Positions 43,804 to 46,726 of a stretch of 46,726 bases of DNA are shown piece after piece. Both the position numbers and the translations under genes were made by a program. The notes under the pieces were generated by a model, which saw only the letters and a list, made by a program, of their open reading frames with translations, had not been told where the DNA came from and made no database searches. Positions within the stretch are counted from its first letter, which is position 1, and each line of letters begins with the position of its first letter. The stretch spans positions 1 to 46,726 of the forward strand of contig JAFQQJ010000041.1 of NCBI GenBank assembly GCA_017411325.1, written 5' to 3'. Source of the stretch: Clostridia bacterium (GTDB taxonomy: Bacteria; Bacillota; Clostridia; CAKSNL01; HGM11501).

Positions 43804-44079
43804 ATGAAAGAACTAATCGGCAAAATCATTCTTGTGGGAATGACATATTACAACAAAAACAATGAATTTGTTGAACAAAAACAATTTTGGGGAACGATTG
43901 TATCTATAAATGGGAATGATGTTGTGATTAAGCAGAAGAATGGCGAAGAATTTACAATTCCAAATGATAAAAGAGCAATCGAACCTGCAAATCCAGGAGA
44001 ATATAGATTAAGATCAACAGGTGAAGTTGTAGAAAACCCCGATTTTCTTTCAACATGGAATGTTACATTACCAGACTGA
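43804..44079 (+). CDS. Small beta-rich protein, unknown
   Basis: A 91-residue soluble protein without signal or membrane segment. The start is the ATG at 43804, after AAAGGAAGTG; an upstream in-frame ATG lies inside the repeat element and is rejected. The first ~55 residues suggest a small barrel (FWGTIVSINGNDVVIKQKNG), followed by a conserved-looking tail (PGEYRLRSTGEVVENPDF). I recall similar small proteins among orphan immunity or accessory genes, but this is not established. It has A+T-rich codon use like the following genes and is followed by the promoter/leader repeat R1. Confidence 0.65.
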   Translation: MKELIGKIILVGMTYYNKNNEFVEQKQFWGTIVSINGNDVVIKQKNGEEFTIPNDKRAIEPANPGEYRLRSTGEVVENPDFLSTWNVTLPD

Positions 44080-44180
44080 TTTTTATCCTGACTTGATACG
44101 AACTTGCCACCTATAATCTTGGCAGCCGGATTATACAGTCTTTATAAATTGATTTAATGATTTTAATGAGGTGAAATTAA
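44080..44180 (+). promoter_or_regulatory. Promoter/leader repeat R1
   Basis: First of three related intergenic sequences. TTGGCA (44119-44124), a 17-bp spacer containing ATTATACAGTCT, and TTATAA (44142-44147). TGCCA/TGGCA just upstream could form a small stem. It precedes the esterase gene. Confidence 0.6.
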
Positions 44181-45224
44181 ATGCTTGAAAATATACTGAA
44201 AGAAAAAAATCTTCCTCCTTTTAAATCGTCGGAGGAGATGTTAGATATCTTGTTAAAAGAGGAATATGGATACATGCCTCCAAAACCTGAAGGCATAACT
44301 TATAAGTCAATAGAAAACTATATTCCCAATTTTTGTGCAGGAAAAGCAATTTCGAGAAAGGTCGAAATAACTTCACAGTTTTCAAAAAAAGAGTTCACAT
44401 TCCCCATTTATGTCACTATTCCAAAGAAGGAAGGAAAGCATCCGTTTTTTATATGCATAAACTTTCGCGACAGTGTTCCCGACCGATATATTCCTGTTGA
44501 AGAAATTGTTGATAATGGTTTTGCGGTGCTTTCATTCTGCTATAAGGATGTTACCGATGATAATAACGATTTTACAAACGGTCTTGCAGGAGAACTTTAT
44601 GAAAACGGAAAAAGAGGCGCAAGCGATCCCGGAAAAATCGCTATGTGGGCGTGGGCAGCTCAACGAGTTATGGATTATGCAGAAACTCTGGATTGCCTTG
44701 ATTTTGAGTGTAGCATTGTGTGTGGTCATTCCCGTCTTGGAAAAACTGCACTTTTAACAGCAGCAACGGATGAACGCTTTAAGTATGCCTATTCTAATAA
44801 TTCCGGTTGTAGCGGTGCGGCAATCTCTAGAGGTAAACAAGGGGAACGAATTGAAGATATCTGCAAAAACTTTCCGTATTGGTTCTGTGAGAATTACAAA
44901 AAATATGTAAATAATGAATATAATATGCCTTTTGACCAGCATTACCTTGTAGCTTCAATTGCACCAAGATATGTATACATAGCAAGCGCTGATGAGGATA
45001 AATGGGCGGATCCTGATTCTGAAATGTTAACTTGCTATGCAGTAAGCGGAATATATGAAAAATACAGAAAAAAAGGTTTTGTGTGTGAGGATAGACTACC
45101 ACAGGTGAATGATATGTTTCATGATGGTTGTGTAGGATATCATTTGAGGGCGGGTCTGCATTACTTTAGCCGTGAGGATTGGTTGAAGATTATTAAGTTT
45201 GTAAAGAAACACAGTTGCATCTAA
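44181..45224 (+). CDS. CE15-like alpha/beta-hydrolase (glucuronoyl esterase family)
   Basis: A 347-residue alpha/beta-hydrolase with no signal peptide. VCGHSRLGKTALLTAATDER has the GxSRxGK nucleophile elbow (Ser184) characteristic of CE15 and acetyl-xylan-esterase-like enzymes. SNNSGCSGAAISRGKQGERI and FPYWFCENYKKYVN are CE15-style blocks. The candidate catalytic His is in the RAGLHYFSREDW segment (His327). CE15 enzymes cleave ester links between glucuronoxylan and lignin; those are mostly secreted, so a cytoplasmic form suggests a small ester substrate. It is preceded by promoter repeat R1. The start follows GAGGTGAAATTAA. Less A+T-rich than its flanking small genes. Confidence 0.75.
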   Translation: MLENILKEKNLPPFKSSEEMLDILLKEEYGYMPPKPEGITYKSIENYIPNFCAGKAISRKVEITSQFSKKEFTFPIYVTIPKKEGKHPFFICINFRDSVPDRYIPVEEIVDNGFAVLSFCYKDVTDDNNDFTNGLAGELYENGKRGASDPGKIAMWAWAAQRVMDYAETLDCLDFECSIVCGHSRLGKTALLTAATDERFKYAYSNNSGCSGAAISRGKQGERIEDICKNFPYWFCENYKKYVNNEYNMPFDQHYLVASIAPRYVYIASADEDKWADPDSEMLTCYAVSGIYEKYRKKGFVCEDRLPQVNDMFHDGCVGYHLRAGLHYFSREDWLKIIKFVKKHSCI

Positions 45225-45340
45225 ACCTTATGCCTCGCAAGTGATGGAAACAGTGGCATCTAAAATATGCAGTCTTTATAGTAAAGAATGTCGAATGTTG
45301 TCGAAAAATAAAAGAGAGTAATTAACGGAGAGATGATTCT
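45225..45340 (+). promoter_or_regulatory. Promoter/leader repeat R2
   Basis: Second copy. GTGGCA (45253-45258), a 17-bp spacer ending GCAGTCT, and TTATAG (45276-45281), then TGTTGTCGAAAAATAAAAGAGAG leading to the next gene's start region (shared TGTCGAAA with R3). Confidence 0.55.
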
Positions 45341-45946
45341 ATGAATTCAACAATTAAAATATTGAGAGTAACATTGTCATGTATTTTATTAATATGTTCG
45401 ATTTTTTTTCTCTTAAAGATATTTGTTTTTTTAGGTGAAAATGATGAAATATTTCAAGAGTTCACAGATTCACAAATTTTATATGGAAATGAAAAGAGTT
45501 TTGCTGACGAAAAAAATATATATGTGATTAATGAACAATCAGGGATTATACATATTTTCGATTACAACGGAACATTTTTAAGAAGACTACAATTGCCCAC
45601 AAAAGGTGGAACAGTTTGGGTAACAATGGACGATGATTTAAAAGCCTATTGTGTTAGAAGCGATATGTTAATTAGTATAGCAGATATAAATTCCATCGAA
45701 CAACAAGAGGCATACTATAGCAATCCTAAAGAATTTTACAGTTCTTTTGTGTCAGATAATAGTATTGAAAGTTACATAAAGAAAAATATAGTAACAGTTG
45801 GTGCAAATATGACAAAGAAAGATATCGTACTGGATATTAAAACTTCAATCTTTTCTTTAGAGTTTTGTATGACATTATATGCTATTTGCATACTTGCATT
45901 TTTTGCTATATCAGGGTTATTTAAGAAGTTGCTTAAGCAATATTAA
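45341..45946 (+). CDS. Two-membrane-segment protein, unknown
   Basis: A 201-residue protein with a membrane helix at ~8-31 and another at ~172-192, and a ~135-residue domain between them that is probably extracytoplasmic. The domain has a propeller-like strand pattern (NIYVINEQSGIIHIFDYNGT and FLRRLQLP). Codon use is strongly A+T-rich compared with the core genes to the left, consistent with recent transfer. No family was recognised. It lies between promoter repeats R2 and R3. Confidence 0.7.
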   Translation: MNSTIKILRVTLSCILLICSIFFLLKIFVFLGENDEIFQEFTDSQILYGNEKSFADEKNIYVINEQSGIIHIFDYNGTFLRRLQLPTKGGTVWVTMDDDLKAYCVRSDMLISIADINSIEQQEAYYSNPKEFYSSFVSDNSIESYIKKNIVTVGANMTKKDIVLDIKTSIFSLEFCMTLYAICILAFFAISGLFKKLLKQY

Positions 45947-46041
45947 TTTTGATTCCTGATTTGATATGAACTACCACTGAAAAAGACTGGCATCCAGATT
46001 ATACAGTCTTTATAGTAAGATTGTCGAAAGAGAGTGATTAT
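45947..46041 (+). promoter_or_regulatory. Promoter/leader repeat R3
   Basis: Third copy. CTGGCA (45987-45992), a 17-bp spacer containing ATTATACAGTCT, and TTATAG (46010-46015), then TTGTCGAAAGAGAGTG. Its left part (CCTGATTTGATATGAACT) matches R1 (CCTGACTTGATACGAACT). Confidence 0.65.
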
Positions 46042-46518
46042 ATGGTGTATGGAGCAATAAGCAGGGATGATGAAAAATATTATACATACTTGAAAAAAGT
46101 TTTCGATGCCATTGACAATAGACAGAATGATTGTAATTGGCTTATTACTAATTGTGAGTGTTATCCACATAATCGTGAAATAGACGATTTGCTTCACAAT
46201 AGCGAATATTGTTGGATTTCAGGAGAAGAATTGACCAATATGATTTCAGAAGATGATTTTCAATGGATATGGGGAATATTGTCAGGATTTGATAAAAGTA
46301 TTGATTTATCAGAAATACTGAAATATAACATTAGTGAAGAGAATTTTGATGAATATTTTAAGAACCCTTTAGCATTACAACATCCATTGTCTTGTATTGA
46401 AATAGTTCCATTTGATAGTACATTTGTGATGATTTTAAGCAAGGATAAGGAAATAATAACTAATTTCAAGAAAGTATATTCGGACAGCAAAAACTTGTTT
46501 GAATATAATTTAGAATGA
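46042..46518 (+). CDS. Acidic small protein, possible immunity-type
   Basis: A 158-residue acidic, soluble protein without signal or membrane segment. The start is the ATG at 46042, after GAGAGTG; a TTG further upstream lies within repeat R3. Features include NCECYPHNREIDDLLHNSEY and FQWIWGILSGFD. Size, acidity and the isolated, A+T-rich setting recall immunity proteins of polymorphic toxins, but I cannot assign a family and no toxin gene is in the window. Genes of this kind often sit in repeat-separated cassettes like this one. Confidence 0.6.
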   Translation: MVYGAISRDDEKYYTYLKKVFDAIDNRQNDCNWLITNCECYPHNREIDDLLHNSEYCWISGEELTNMISEDDFQWIWGILSGFDKSIDLSEILKYNISEENFDEYFKNPLALQHPLSCIEIVPFDSTFVMILSKDKEIITNFKKVYSDSKNLFEYNLE

Positions 46519-46553
46519 TTTTTTGTACTAACGTAACATAAAACATTACAAAA

Positions 46554-46579
46554 CCCCACACGGGATTTCCCGTGTGGGG
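46554..46579. terminator. Strong hairpin at the IS left flank
   Basis: CCCCACACGGGA pairs perfectly with TCCCGTGTGGGG. It lies between the last accessory gene and the transposase leader. In IS200-type elements a terminator near the left end blocks incoming transcription; this one may do so. Confidence 0.65.
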
Positions 46580-46589
46580 CTCTTCTTGT

Positions 46590-46726
46590 AAAAGGAAAAC
46601 CACGCGATAGTCGCGTGGTTCAGTGAAGGTTAACCGATGAACAAAAACCTCCAATGTGATATAATAAAACTGACCTGCCAGTCAAGAATAAAAATCACAT
46701 TGGAGGATTTATCTATGAAAAAAGAA
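46590..46726 (+). mobile_element. Left end of an IS200/IS605-like element, cut by the window edge
   Basis: The region has the features of an IS200/IS605 left end. There is a subterminal hairpin (AACCACGCGA, TAG loop, TCGCGTGGTT at 46598-46620), a leader, and a start codon near the window edge. CCTCCAATGTGAT (46648-46660) is perfectly complementary to ATCACATTGGAGG (46694-46706), which contains the ribosome binding site. IS200 tnpA mRNA is known to hide its ribosome binding site in such a stem. The exact element boundary and the family need the sequence beyond the window. Confidence 0.6.
46715..46726 (+). CDS. Start of a transposase-like gene, truncated by the window
   Basis: Only four codons (MKKE) are visible, nine bases after TTGGAGG. 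The context (ribosome-binding-site-sequestering stem and upstream hairpins) suggests an IS200-type TnpA, but the protein itself cannot be judged. Confidence 0.45.

Noticed and set aside
43604..46726. A toxin-immunity locus
   Set aside because: No toxin, secretion tag or toxin fragment is visible; only the small acidic proteins suggest immunity, so this stays a weak possibility.

Overview
The window looks like a chromosomal segment of an anaerobic, endospore-forming member of the Clostridia (Firmicutes), probably an uncultured gut or rumen lineage that lives on complex glycans. The basis is moderate A+T content, strong AGGAGG-type ribosome binding sites, intrinsic terminators, a SipL-like spore-envelope gene behind a sigma-E-like promoter, many AraC-type regulators, and giant secreted proteins with discoidin, beta-helix, copper-amine-oxidase-like and SLH domains. 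No rRNA, tRNA or CRISPR array was seen.

Layout. (1) 1-4.4 kb: an AraC regulator divergent from an intracellular GH89-like glycosidase, then a LysR regulator. (2) 4.4-13.9 kb, mostly core genes: a PepSY lipoprotein; a tRNA anticodon-loop modification run (small four-Cys protein, TcdA, MnmA, TtcA-like); rsmD-coaD-coiled-coil protein; sipL; and two overlapping flavoproteins. (3) 14-19.3 kb: a DeoR regulator divergent from an operon of a glycerol-1-phosphate-dehydrogenase-like enzyme and two FAD-dependent oxidoreductases, the second with a discoidin-like tail. Remnants of two broken genes follow. (4) 19.6-39.8 kb: an AraC regulator divergent from about 19 kb of very large secreted proteins (a GH99-like hydrolase, three beta-helix proteins, one of them carrying an acetylesterase domain, and an SLH-anchored discoidin protein), with a 48-residue peptide gene among them. 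(5) 39.9-43.6 kb: an AraC regulator divergent from two TIM-barrel epimerases and a Gfo/Idh/MocA oxidoreductase. (6) 43.65-46.7 kb: A+T-rich accessory DNA holding a palindromic repeat element, four unrelated genes (three of them preceded by near-identical promoter/leader repeats), and the left end of an IS200/IS605-like element cut by the window edge.

How it may fit together. Surface proteins would bind and open host or plant glycans. Intracellular enzymes (GH89-like glycosidase, CE15-like esterase, epimerases, NAD- and FAD-dependent oxidoreductases) would process the products, and each unit has its own AraC or DeoR switch. All three divergent AraC regions contain a direct repeat at exactly 21 bp, the usual AraC half-site spacing. 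The most unusual items are the repeated promoter cassettes at the right end, the 48-residue peptide whose GIGKI motif recurs in the neighbouring giant protein, the redox/epimerase operons that may act by oxidation-based deglycosylation, and the gene remnants at 19.3-19.6 kb. All functions are inferred from reading the sequence without database searches.
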